Assembly: GCA_965227745.1 (NCBI GenBank)
Contig: OZ245769.1
Location: 3,534,001-3,598,000, forward strand
Length of the DNA: 64,000 bases
Direction: 5' to 3'
From: GAS368 sp965227745
GTDB taxonomy: Bacteria; Verrucomicrobiota; Verrucomicrobiia; Opitutales; Opitutaceae
The stretch's first letter is position 1; each line of letters opens with the position of its first letter. A model generated the notes under the pieces. That model was not told the DNA's origin, did no database searches, and saw only the letters and a list, made by a program, of their open reading frames with translations. The position numbers were made by a program, and so were the translations under genes. This document shows, one piece after another, positions 53,676-61,415 of the stretch.

Positions 53676-54427
53676 CAATTGATTTTCCCCGCTTTCGCCA
53701 GCCCGCACGCTTTCTGAAACACCACCTCCGTATCGCTCTCGTCCGGCAGCCGGCGATTGTTGCGGTCGAAGCGCGGGTATAGCACGCCGGGGGCGATGGT
53801 CATCACCGGCTGAAATTGCGCACTGATCGCCGTGTCGCGGAAGCGGAAATTGACATGGCGCACCGCCAGGTAGCCGCCGGGCTTGAGGCTCCGCGCCAGG
53901 CCCGCGAGCGTAGCTTCGAACGCCTCGAAGCGAATGTGGCGCTCCGACGAAAGGATGCGCGCGTCCTTCAGCGAGGAGTGCTGAAACACCGCGAGGCAAA
54001 AGATCGCGTCGTAACATTCGGGCGGTTCCCCTTCGGCCGAATCGCCGCGCACAAACGCCATCTCCGCATCGCCCGCCGCGCGGCGTTTTCCTTCGGCGAT
54101 CGCGATAACGTGCCCGTTGATGTCGATGCCCTTGATCGTCGCGGTGGGAAAATACCGGCGCAGTGAAAATACTTCCTCGCCCGTCGAACAGCCGAACGAC
54201 AGCAACCGTGGGCGCGGGGTGTCGGCGAGCTTCGTCCGGACAAATTCAAAAATCTCCGGGTACCGGTCCGGCTCGGTCGTGCTCCGGTACTGAAACATAT
54301 TTCCCGGCCGCCGCAGCCACATCAAGTGATCGTGGCGGTACACACTGTCGGTCGCAAAATGCCACGCGAAGCGCAGCGCCCGGTAGAGGCGAAACTCGCG
54401 CAACGGGGCTTTCAGGCGCTCAAGCAT
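53675..54427 (-). CDS. CheR-like SAM-dependent methyltransferase
   Basis: This 250-residue protein has an N-terminal helical part (LYRALRFAWHFATDSVYRHD) and a CheR-type methyltransferase core: RLLSFGCSTGEEVFSLRRYF for SAM binding, IKGIDINGHVIAIAEGKRR, and CYDAIFCLAVFQHSSLKDAR. Its position next to the lasso genes, on the same strand as the cyclase and fusion protein, suggests that it modifies the peptide or a precursor, but CheR-like enzymes have many roles. It begins 74 bases after the fusion gene. Confidence 0.8.
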   Translation of the reverse strand: MLERLKAPLREFRLYRALRFAWHFATDSVYRHDHLMWLRRPGNMFQYRSTTEPDRYPEIFEFVRTKLADTPRPRLLSFGCSTGEEVFSLRRYFPTATIKGIDINGHVIAIAEGKRRAAGDAEMAFVRGDSAEGEPPECYDAIFCLAVFQHSSLKDARILSSERHIRFEAFEATLAGLARSLKPGGYLAVRHVNFRFRDTAISAQFQPVMTIAPGVLYPRFDRNNRRLPDESDTEVVFQKACGLAKAGKIN

Positions 54428-54501
54428 TCAAAATTAGTTGAAGTGGGAAGTTTAAGCTAAAGCAAAGCAGCCATCCCTCGCTTTCACTTAAACTTAAACT
54501 T

Positions 54502-56757
54502 TTACCTAAAACTCGCGGCCACGTCGCGCTCGATCAGCGCCACGAGTTCATCGAGGCGAAACTCTCCTTCGGGCCGCGCGATCACAGCCACGGGCACTTG
54601 CTGCGCGAGCGCCATCGCTTGTTGGAAGTGGCCCGTCGCGCGCTCCATGCCCGCGAGATAACTGAAGCGGTAGGTGTGGGCCGTGAGGATGGAAAATTTC
54701 GCCGGGCCTTGCGCGGGGGTCACCGTGAGGTCGGCCCGCGCGTGCGCGCTGAGCAAAAAGATTTTTCGCACCGGGAGCGGCGTCGTCGCAAAATCCTCCC
54801 CGAGGGGCACGGCGCGTTTGTCTTCTTTGTAGTGGATGCGGCGCAGGCCCTCTGGCGATACCTCAAGCTGCTGCAGCGAGTCGAGCCAGAGCTTGGTCTG
54901 CGGAAAACTCGGGTGGGCCAGCATCCGCCCGTCGGCCCCGGGCCGGATCACGCACAGATCGTCGGTGAGGATGGCGTGGCCTTTTTTCCGAAACGCCGAG
55001 GCGAGGGTCGATTTGCCGATGCCCGACTCGCCGATGAAGACGAGGCAACCGCCCTCCCACTCCACCGCGCTGCCGTGCAGCACCAAGTCCCGGCGCTGGT
55101 GCAAGAGCGCGCCAAAGGCCGACCCGAGCAAGAAGGCCCGCACCTCGTCGTCTTGCGCCGCCGGGTGCCGCGCGATCACGATGCTGCGGCCGTCGCGTAT
55201 CCAGAATGTCGCTACATCCTCGATTTCCAGTCGCAGGGCGTTCGGCGCGGCCTGCAAGTGCTCGTCGCGCGTCAGCACGCCGGGGAGTTCCGCCGGGATT
55301 TCGCCATAGCTGATTTCGACCTCGATCGCCGCGTCACCAGCCTGGAGGGGCAGCGCCTCCGGCAGCGGCAGGCAGGAGCGGATATTCAAACCAAACGCCC
55401 GATGGAGAGAAACCGGCGTCGGCACACGCCAAAGGTAGACCATCGCCACGGTCACGGGCCCGGTGCGGATGATTTCCGTGCGCTCCGGGGCCCAGGGACC
55501 GAGGTCGTAATCGTGCGACACGATGCGCAAGCCGGCGCGGCAGTGCTCGCGAAAGGTACGCTCCAAGTGCTGAAATATCCCCGGCATGAGGTAGACCGAC
55601 ACCACGCTCGCCTCGCAGAAATCAGCCTCGAGGATGTTGCCCTGCCGAAATTCGACGCGGTCCGTGACGCCCCGCTCCGCCGCCAAGGCCCGAGCCTTGG
55701 CGATAAGCGCGGGATCAAAATCGATCCCCACTCCCCGGGCGCCAAATTCCTTGGCCGCCATCACGATCATCCGCCCGTCGCCGCAGCCCAAGTCGTAGAC
55801 CACATCGCTCGGCGATACTCCGGCGAGCGTCAGCATGCGGCGCATCACCACCTCGGGCGTCGGCAAGAAAGGCGGATCGATGATCGGCAGCGGACCGGAT
55901 GCGGGCAACGCCGGCGGCAGTGCCTCCATCAGGCGGGCACTTTCGCCGGGCAGGGGCAGGCCAAAGGCCGCGTGGGCGATGCTCAGGCTCGTGGCGATCG
56001 CTGCGGCGACATCGAGATGCCGGGCCTCGGCCACCACCTGAGCCCAATCGGCGGAGGTCAACTGCGCCGCGAGCCGAATAAGAAAAGCCGCCAGCGGCAG
56101 CGTGATCTCCTCGGGTTCGGTGTCAGCTTCCCAGAGCATCCAGTCGACCGGCGCCAGATGGCGCAACGTGCGGCCTCCGATCACGCAGGTGGGAGCCTCC
56201 GCCCACCGGCGATCCGCGGCGGCGCTGCCGCGCAACGAGGCGAGTTTCACCGGACTGCGATCGGCGCGATGTAGTTTTCCCGCCCCGCCTTTTACGGTGC
56301 GGCCGGTCGCCGCGACCGCCGTAGCAGCTCGCTCCCGCTCCTGGGCGGGCACCAAGAACTCCAGACGAGATGAAAGCGGACCCCAACCCACCGACCGAAA
56401 GGTCTGCCGCGAAATCAGCCAGATATCCGCGCAGAGCGCGGGTATCGCCTCGCGCTGGAAAATATCCTGCAACTGGCAGAGTTCGCGCGCCCGCGAGAGG
56501 GAGCACAGCTGATTCACCTCGCGAAAGGCCGCGAGCTGCGGCCACACGCCTGGCGGGCATTGCTCCACCCGCGCCTGCGCACGGATCGCCTCATGCAGGC
56601 ACGACAGGGCGTGCTGTTGGTAGCCCAGCCAGAGCAAGCGATCCCAATTTACCTGCGCCCAATCCTCCGCCAGATCGACTGGCCCCGGCAGCGTGGCATC
56701 CGCGCGGATGGCGGCACGCAGGAGGTTCCACTCAGGTGAGACGGTAGCCAGCGTCAT
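54502..56757 (-). CDS. Fusion: degenerate nucleotidyltransferase, SAM methyltransferase and HPr-kinase-like domain
   Basis: This 751-residue protein joins three parts. Residues 1-290 look like an NTP_transf_5 protein whose GDxD site is lost (about 105-140 reads LSSRLEFLV instead). Residues 300-440 are a class I methyltransferase with VYDLGCGDGRMIVMAAKEFG, VGIDFDPALIAKARALA and NILEADFCEASVVSVYL. Residues about 450-751 match the HPr-kinase-like proteins of lasso clusters: HGSAVEWEGGCLVF, Walker A GESGIGKST (576-584), LTDDLCVIRPGADGRM and PQTKLWLDSLQQL. Kinases of this kind phosphorylate the C-terminal serine of paeninodin-type precursors, and the candidate precursor here ends in serine. The gene diverges from the precursor gene. 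Confidence 0.85.
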   Translation of the reverse strand: MTLATVSPEWNLLRAAIRADATLPGPVDLAEDWAQVNWDRLLWLGYQQHALSCLHEAIRAQARVEQCPPGVWPQLAAFREVNQLCSLSRARELCQLQDIFQREAIPALCADIWLISRQTFRSVGWGPLSSRLEFLVPAQERERAATAVAATGRTVKGGAGKLHRADRSPVKLASLRGSAAADRRWAEAPTCVIGGRTLRHLAPVDWMLWEADTEPEEITLPLAAFLIRLAAQLTSADWAQVVAEARHLDVAAAIATSLSIAHAAFGLPLPGESARLMEALPPALPASGPLPIIDPPFLPTPEVVMRRMLTLAGVSPSDVVYDLGCGDGRMIVMAAKEFGARGVGIDFDPALIAKARALAAERGVTDRVEFRQGNILEADFCEASVVSVYLMPGIFQHLERTFREHCRAGLRIVSHDYDLGPWAPERTEIIRTGPVTVAMVYLWRVPTPVSLHRAFGLNIRSCLPLPEALPLQAGDAAIEVEISYGEIPAELPGVLTRDEHLQAAPNALRLEIEDVATFWIRDGRSIVIARHPAAQDDEVRAFLLGSAFGALLHQRRDLVLHGSAVEWEGGCLVFIGESGIGKSTLASAFRKKGHAILTDDLCVIRPGADGRMLAHPSFPQTKLWLDSLQQLEVSPEGLRRIHYKEDKRAVPLGEDFATTPLPVRKIFLLSAHARADLTVTPAQGPAKFSILTAHTYRFSYLAGMERATGHFQQAMALAQQVPVAVIARPEGEFRLDELVALIERDVAASFR

Positions 56758-57038
56758 CGGCGGATCCAGCGGTCGAGTAAAGTTGATGATCGGATATCCA
56801 CGCGCTAGTGGCGGTTAGGTCAGTCGTTCTCCGAGTCACGTCAACTCGCAACCTATGGCTTGCCCTATGAACCGACACCCGCGGAAAGCCCGGCGGACAT
56901 TAATGCCCTTATCTCCCTTCGCGCCGTTGACGACTCTAGGCAGGCCGTTTGCAACCGCGCTTCGAGCGTAGTTTTCCCCTGCTCTACAAAGGCGTTCACT
57001 ATTGACTTTCCTCGCCTAAAAACAGTTCGGTATAGCTC
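56758..57038. promoter_or_regulatory. Divergent region between fusion gene and precursor gene
   Basis: This 281-base gap should hold the promoters of the kinase fusion (leftward) and the precursor (rightward). A TTGACT box at 57002-57007 could be a -35 for the precursor, but I see no matching -10 at 16-18 bases. No Shine-Dalgarno precedes the precursor ATG. Confidence 0.35.
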
Positions 57039-57254
57039 ATGAATATGTCGCTGCCACCCTCCGGTCTCCCTGCGTCCGTCGCGCCTGCTGCGCCGACCGC
57101 CGCTCGTGGCGCACGCCGGGCTTGGGTGGCGCCCGCCGTGTCGCGGATGTTCGTTGACGAGACCCAGACCGGCACCGGCGGTTCGCAAGAAACCGCTAAC
57201 ATTAACGGCTGTTCCGTGCCGAAAAAAAGCTCGGCCACTAAGTTTTGCAGCTAA
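57039..57254 (+). CDS. Candidate lasso-type precursor peptide
   Basis: This 71-residue frame has a leader with R-R-A-W-V-A-P-A-V (W29, P32, V34), matching the Y/W-x-x-P-x-L/V motif read by B1/RRE proteins. It continues to V-D-E-T-Q with Thr42 at -2 before a predicted cut after Gln43. The core would be residues 44-71, opening TGTGGSQE with Glu51 at core position 8, suiting an 8-membered macrolactam. This aligns with paeninodin (V-x-E-T then a G-x-G core). Cys58 and Cys70 could form a disulfide, and the last residue is Ser71, the usual kinase target. The stop overlaps the cyclase stop. I rejected an antisense frame because it lacks a leader motif. Confidence 0.68.
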   Translation: MNMSLPPSGLPASVAPAAPTAARGARRAWVAPAVSRMFVDETQTGTGGSQETANINGCSVPKKSSATKFCS

Positions 57255-59161
57255 GGGCGAGCTTCGAGTGAGGTCGTAAAAAATCGTGCCCATGTGGCCG
57301 CGTTTGTCAGTGCTTGTTCGCTATCAAACCCGAGCGGAATTGTACCGAGGCCACGAGCTACACGTCGGAACTCCGCGACATTGAACCATTGCTCCGAGCG
57401 CGAATCGAGCGCCTCCGCCTGCCGCCGAAGCGAATCGCGCAGCCGCAGGACGCCCTGCTGAAATTCCGGCTGCGGCAGCCCACGAGAAGTCCGCAGCCGC
57501 ACCGCTTCCGGCAGCAAGCCTCGGGTGGCTTGGCGCAGGGGCAGCCGATCCCAGCCATCGCGGATGTGCTGCTCCACCGGCAAGCTGAGGCAGAATTCAT
57601 TGAGCCGACGGTCCATCATCGGCGAGCGCCCCATGATCGTGTGCGTCCGTCCGATGATCGAGGGGGCGACCCCGATATTCTGCGCTAGGAACTCGCGCAT
57701 AATATACGCCAGCAGGCCCCGAAAATCGGTCACGACCACAGACCGCCACTTCTCCTCCTGCTCCCGCAGTCGGTCCGCCAGGCTCAGGCGGTGCCGCAGG
57801 GCGGGATGGAGCAAGTGGAAAGCGGGAGGCAATGGCGAGGGGGGAGCCGAGAGCCACCCGGCTTCCCGCAGCGTATCGCGCCACAGCGGAATCGCCCCCG
57901 CCCCATAGGTCCGGCAGTGCCCGCGAAATTCGCGGAGCAGCGTCAGCCAACGGCCCCGGGCCAGGAGGTGGGCGAGATAACTGTTGGGCCGAGTCTCGAC
58001 CGAAACTAGAAAATTTCCGCCCAAGCCATCCAGCAGCACACCTAAGTTTGCGCGCGCGACGAGTTCCGTCCAGGCGGGATCTTCAGTCAGCGCCTGACCC
58101 GCGACGGGCACGCACTCATCGGCCAAGGTTTTTTCCCAGTCGACCTCGGCCGTGGGACTCGGCCGATGTACTTGGAGATGGAAATCGATCGCCGGCCCGG
58201 TGGCTTGAAAGGCTCGGACGAAATCCGATTCGTCCAACGTCAGTCCCGGGGTCAGATCGTACCGCGACGCCGCTTCCGGCAAAGTATGAAACGCCTGCAA
58301 CCGCCGCCCCTTGGCCGCGAGCAGCGGCGCGGCATAGGCCGCCACCGCCGAGGAATCGAGCCCGCCGCTCAGCATGATTCCCACCCCACGCCGACTCCGG
58401 AGACAGACCCGCACGGCCCGCGTAAATTCCGCGCGAAAGGCTTCTTCGTATTCGCCATCGGAGCGCAAGCGCAACTCTGCCGCCGGCCACGGTCGCCAAT
58501 ACCGGGTGGCATGCGCCCCGCGCGCATCGACGCGCAGCGTATGCGCCGGTGGAACTCGGCCGATGGCGCGGTACAGCGTGGCCTCGCTATCGAGCCGCCG
58601 CAGGCCGACGAAGCTCTCCGCAAACACGGTCTCATCGATCTCGCGCGATACCCCCGGCAGACTGAAAAGGCCCTTGAGTGTCGAGGCGAAGGCGAAGACG
58701 GGCCCTGCGCGCCAATAGTACAGGGGCCGGAAATTAAAATGATCAACCGCGCAAAAGAGTCGCTGCTCCCGCGCCTGCCAGACCACAAGGGCAAAGGCTC
58801 CCTCGAGGTGCAGCGGACATGCCTCGCCCCACCGCTCCCACGCCGCTTGCACCAACGCGCTGTCGGGCCGGAGGGCAGCCTCGCCCGTCGTCCAGCCCAG
58901 GGCGCGCGTGAGTTCCTCACGATTATCCAGCATCGCATCGGTGACGAGCAGGGTGTCGCCACCTGCGCCGAGGATCGGCTGAGCCTCGAAGCGATCCTCC
59001 ACCGTGGTCTCCTGCAGCAAATACGCGAAGCCAGCCGCACCGGCGACCCGATGCGCGATCCGGTCGGTCGCGCAAATCGCCATCGTCTCGATCATGCGAC
59101 GGAGCTGCTCCAGCGCGACGGGAATTTGGTCAAAATGAACGATTCCGGCAATGCCACGCAT
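57251..59161 (-). CDS. Lasso peptide cyclase (asparagine-synthetase-like)
   Basis: This 636-residue protein resembles asparagine synthetase B. It starts MRGIAGIVHF, so the glutaminase nucleophile Cys at position 2 is absent (Arg), as in lasso cyclases that only activate the peptide's Asp/Glu. The synthetase domain has the PP-loop GIMLSGGLDSSAVAAYA, LTLDESDFVRAF, a LLDGLGGNFLVS nucleotide site and GRSPMMDRRLNEFCLSLPV. It would activate the core's Glu8 and join it to the core's N-terminal amine. Its stop is interleaved with the precursor stop (CTAA). Confidence 0.87.
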   Translation of the reverse strand: MRGIAGIVHFDQIPVALEQLRRMIETMAICATDRIAHRVAGAAGFAYLLQETTVEDRFEAQPILGAGGDTLLVTDAMLDNREELTRALGWTTGEAALRPDSALVQAAWERWGEACPLHLEGAFALVVWQAREQRLFCAVDHFNFRPLYYWRAGPVFAFASTLKGLFSLPGVSREIDETVFAESFVGLRRLDSEATLYRAIGRVPPAHTLRVDARGAHATRYWRPWPAAELRLRSDGEYEEAFRAEFTRAVRVCLRSRRGVGIMLSGGLDSSAVAAYAAPLLAAKGRRLQAFHTLPEAASRYDLTPGLTLDESDFVRAFQATGPAIDFHLQVHRPSPTAEVDWEKTLADECVPVAGQALTEDPAWTELVARANLGVLLDGLGGNFLVSVETRPNSYLAHLLARGRWLTLLREFRGHCRTYGAGAIPLWRDTLREAGWLSAPPSPLPPAFHLLHPALRHRLSLADRLREQEEKWRSVVVTDFRGLLAYIMREFLAQNIGVAPSIIGRTHTIMGRSPMMDRRLNEFCLSLPVEQHIRDGWDRLPLRQATRGLLPEAVRLRTSRGLPQPEFQQGVLRLRDSLRRQAEALDSRSEQWFNVAEFRRVARGLGTIPLGFDSEQALTNAATWARFFTTSLEARP

Positions 59162-59221
59162 GGAGGATGCCGACGAGCAAATGCGCCTCCGTCACCGGAG
59201 CAATCCGGTAAACACCGGAGC

Positions 59222-59338
59222 AGGCGTGAAAAACGTCTGCTCACGCCTGCACCGATCAAAAGAAATCAGTCCACTCGCACGAGCTTACCCGAGATCACAT
59301 TAGGTCTCTTCGCCGGTGACATTCCAAATCCGGCGAAG
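59222..59338. other. Two hairpins between the tail-collar genes and the cyclase
   Basis: A perfect 10-base-pair stem (GCAGGCGTGA at 59222-59231 / TCACGCCTGC at 59243-59252) and a 9-base-pair stem (CTTCGCCGG at 59308-59316 / CCGGCGAAG at 59330-59338) lie in the gap. Neither has a strong T run on the minus strand. They may attenuate or separate transcription of the two gene sets. Confidence 0.5.
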
Positions 59339-59377
59339 AAACCTCTCGGCCCCGTCGATCAAGGTCAGCCCTTTCCG

Positions 59378-59932
59378 CTACGGGCGCACAGGAAAGGCCC
59401 CCTCGAAGGAGATACAAAAACTTAAGACGAGGTAGGGCTGCTGATTGGGGTGGGCCGCGGCGGCGGCAACATTAAGGCCGATGGTCGATGCTCCCAAGGT
59501 TGCGTTCGCGGGGAGATCGCTAAATGTCAAAAGCGCCTCAGTTTGTTCGCAGGCTAGGGCGCACGCCGAGGTGGGCACCGCCGTCACATTGGAATCCTTA
59601 GGTGGTGGAGGTTCAGGAAAAGTCGCGGAAACGGCATGGGTATGGAGCGGTACTTGCGCCGACGACAACGTCACCGTAGCCGCACCGCCACCTACCGCAA
59701 TAGTACGCGGGGTCAGACCGGGTCCCGACCCTTGGCCTACTACCGCCAGTCCCTGCAAATTGGGCAGGTTAAAGTACTGCTGATTCGGCGTGGCGGTGTA
59801 CAAATTGCCAATGACAGCATAGAGTGCCTGATATTGATTAATCGCGACCTGAGAACCAGTACAGTACGCCCAGCCTAGAGGCGGGAACGTATAGGTGAGA
59901 ATTCGTATTTCCCCAATAAATGAATCGGCCAT
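59378..59932 (-). CDS. Tail-collar domain protein (MdpB-like), copy 1
   Basis: This 184-residue protein follows the non-phage tail-collar pattern: MADSFIGEIRILTYTFPPLG then WAYCTGSQVAINQYQALYAV, FNLPNLQGLAVVGQGSGPGL, and a C-terminal QQPYLVLSFCISFEGAFPV. Copies 2 and 3 are shaped the same way but differ in the middle. Genes of this type (for example microcystin-dependent protein) lie outside phages and their role is unclear. It carries an extra cysteine pair (SACALACEQTEA) in the variable part. Confidence 0.85.
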   Translation of the reverse strand: MADSFIGEIRILTYTFPPLGWAYCTGSQVAINQYQALYAVIGNLYTATPNQQYFNLPNLQGLAVVGQGSGPGLTPRTIAVGGGAATVTLSSAQVPLHTHAVSATFPEPPPPKDSNVTAVPTSACALACEQTEALLTFSDLPANATLGASTIGLNVAAAAAHPNQQPYLVLSFCISFEGAFPVRP

Positions 59933-59944
59933 GGTGATAAAATT

Positions 59945-60505
59945 TTAAGATGAAGGTCTAGTCGGATAGATGCCGTTCGTTGCGGCGATAATGAAAGAAA
60001 CCGTCATAAACGGCATCATATTGGCGTGCGCCTGGCCCCCGCCACCCGGCAAAACGGCTTGCGCAGCCAAGGGGTAAAGCGGCGTATCGGTGCTGGAGTA
60101 GGTCTGATAATTCATGAAAGGAATATCGACCACTTCGCCCGCAGTACTGGCCAGCATGACGGATGGGCCTGGGGTAATGGTAGTCGCCTGGGCGTTGGTG
60201 ACGTTGAAGGGATGGTTGTGGCTCGGAATCATCCCCGTCTGCAGTGTAACCTGCTCGGTACCGGCATGTTGGCCGAGGGTGTAGTTCGCCAGGTTGGTAC
60301 CCTGACCCTGTCCCACGGGGAGGCGCCCGCGGAAATCCGGCAGCGCAAACGTCGTGGTACCATTGCCGCCATAGGTCGTACCGATCAGACTAAACAGCAA
60401 TTGATACTGGGAAATACTCAGCAGCGAGCCATCGCACATGTTCCAGCCCTCGGGCGCGTAGTTACCCGCAAAGATGCGAATTTCACCGACATAGTAATCA
60501 GACAT
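59945..60505 (-). CDS. Tail-collar domain protein (MdpB-like), copy 2
   Basis: I chose the ATG at 60505 (MSDYYVGEIRIFAGNYAPEG); the open frame extends 43 codons further but lacks homology there. Features are WNMCDGSLLSISQYQLLFSL, GGNGTTTFALPDFRGRLPVG and NMMPFMTVSFIIAATNGIYP. It has 186 residues and lies 12 bases before copy 1. Confidence 0.86.
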   Translation of the reverse strand: MSDYYVGEIRIFAGNYAPEGWNMCDGSLLSISQYQLLFSLIGTTYGGNGTTTFALPDFRGRLPVGQGQGTNLANYTLGQHAGTEQVTLQTGMIPSHNHPFNVTNAQATTITPGPSVMLASTAGEVVDIPFMNYQTYSSTDTPLYPLAAQAVLPGGGGQAHANMMPFMTVSFIIAATNGIYPTRPSS

Positions 60506-60524
60506 AAAATTTGAGAGCAGAGGG

Positions 60525-61064
60525 TTATGGACGGGAGGGATAGATTCCCGAAATCGAGATCGAGAAGTTGATGACAATATAAGGCTGGAGGTTCGAGTGG
60601 GGCAGGCCTGCACCCGCGTTGCCGACCGTCGCACCGACCAAAGTCACCAAGCCGCCTGGGGCAGCATACATGTTTTGAGGAGAGTACTGCGCCATGGCCG
60701 AACCGACCGCCGCATAGATGCTATTGTCTTGGGCGGATGTCGTCGCCGTGTTGGAATAGACGGCAAATCCGTGCGAATGCGGCGCTAGTTGCGGGGCCGT
60801 GAGCGTGACATTCTCAGTCCCACCCGTTTTGCCCTGAAGGTAGGAAGTTCCATTGAGCGTGCCGAGGCTGACCGGCGTGCGGCCACGCAGGTCGGGCAGT
60901 TGGAAATTTACTTTTCCATCCCCACCAAACTGGGTACCCAGCAGGGTGTAGAGAGCCTGATTCTGGTTAATCGTAAGAACGGCACCATTGCACTTCGCCC
61001 AATCGGGCGAGGGTGCGTAGCCGAAGGAGAAGATACGGATTTCTCCGAGGAAATAATCGGACAT
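60525..61064 (-). CDS. Tail-collar domain protein (MdpB-like), copy 3
   Basis: This 179-residue protein begins MSDYFLGEIRIFSFGYAPSP and continues WAKCNGAVLTINQNQALYTL, GGDGKVNFQLPDLRGRTPVS. It ends NLQPYIVINFSISISGIYPS. It is the first of the three in transcription order, 19 bases before copy 2. The three copies probably assemble together, as tail-collar proteins form trimers; that is inference. Confidence 0.86.
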   Translation of the reverse strand: MSDYFLGEIRIFSFGYAPSPDWAKCNGAVLTINQNQALYTLLGTQFGGDGKVNFQLPDLRGRTPVSLGTLNGTSYLQGKTGGTENVTLTAPQLAPHSHGFAVYSNTATTSAQDNSIYAAVGSAMAQYSPQNMYAAPGGLVTLVGATVGNAGAGLPHSNLQPYIVINFSISISGIYPSRP

Positions 61065-61093
61065 AGGAGGAGGGGATTGAGGACGGAGCGGCT

Positions 61094-61408
61094 TCAGGAT
61101 GAAGCCACGGGTGATGCTTTGAGCAGATTAAAAACCGCTTGATATCTAAAACCGCCAGGCACTTGCCCGATGGGTACGAGGAAAATATGCAGGTCGCCCA
61201 ATTGCTCGTGGTTCACCGCATAGTTATATTGCCCCACCAGCGGGGGCGGAGCGGTGAAGAAGAGCGAATAGGTAAACTGTACCTCCGTGTCGTGCGCGAC
61301 CTTCACTTCGTCTAGTCGCAGCGGCAGCGTGAGCGTCGGCCCCGCTTGGACGTGGAACGTCGTCCCCACCACTTTTTGATATTCGGCGATGTCAGTGAGG
61401 ACGCGCAT
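61094..61408 (-). CDS. DUF6916-like small protein
   Basis: Starting at the ATG at 61408, this 104-residue protein (MRVLTDIAEYQKVVGTTFHV) resembles the DUF6916 family. It has a short beta-rich fold with LTLPLRLDEVKVA, FTYSLFFTAPPP and DLHIFLVPIGQVPGGFRYQA. These proteins are found next to non-phage tail-collar genes, as here. The function is unknown. It is seven bases after the acetyltransferase. Confidence 0.7.
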   Translation of the reverse strand: MRVLTDIAEYQKVVGTTFHVQAGPTLTLPLRLDEVKVAHDTEVQFTYSLFFTAPPPLVGQYNYAVNHEQLGDLHIFLVPIGQVPGGFRYQAVFNLLKASPVASS

Positions 61409-61415
61409 GGTAAAA

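Noticed and set aside
54598..56274. 558-codon plus-strand frame across the fusion gene
   Set aside because: It is opposite the Walker A and SAM motifs of the fusion gene and shows no motif of its own.
56999..57238. 79-codon minus-strand frame opposite the precursor
   Set aside because: It runs in the same direction as the cyclase but has no W/Y-x-x-P leader motif, while the plus frame fits the lasso leader and core rules.
56865..57293. 142-codon minus-strand frame overlapping the cyclase end
   Set aside because: It overlaps the cyclase stop and the precursor, and its sequence resembles nothing known.
59378..61064. Prophage remnant suggested by the tail-collar genes
   Set aside because: No other phage gene (capsid, portal, integrase, tape measure) is nearby and the collar genes match the non-phage MdpB-like layout with DUF6916 and GNAT.
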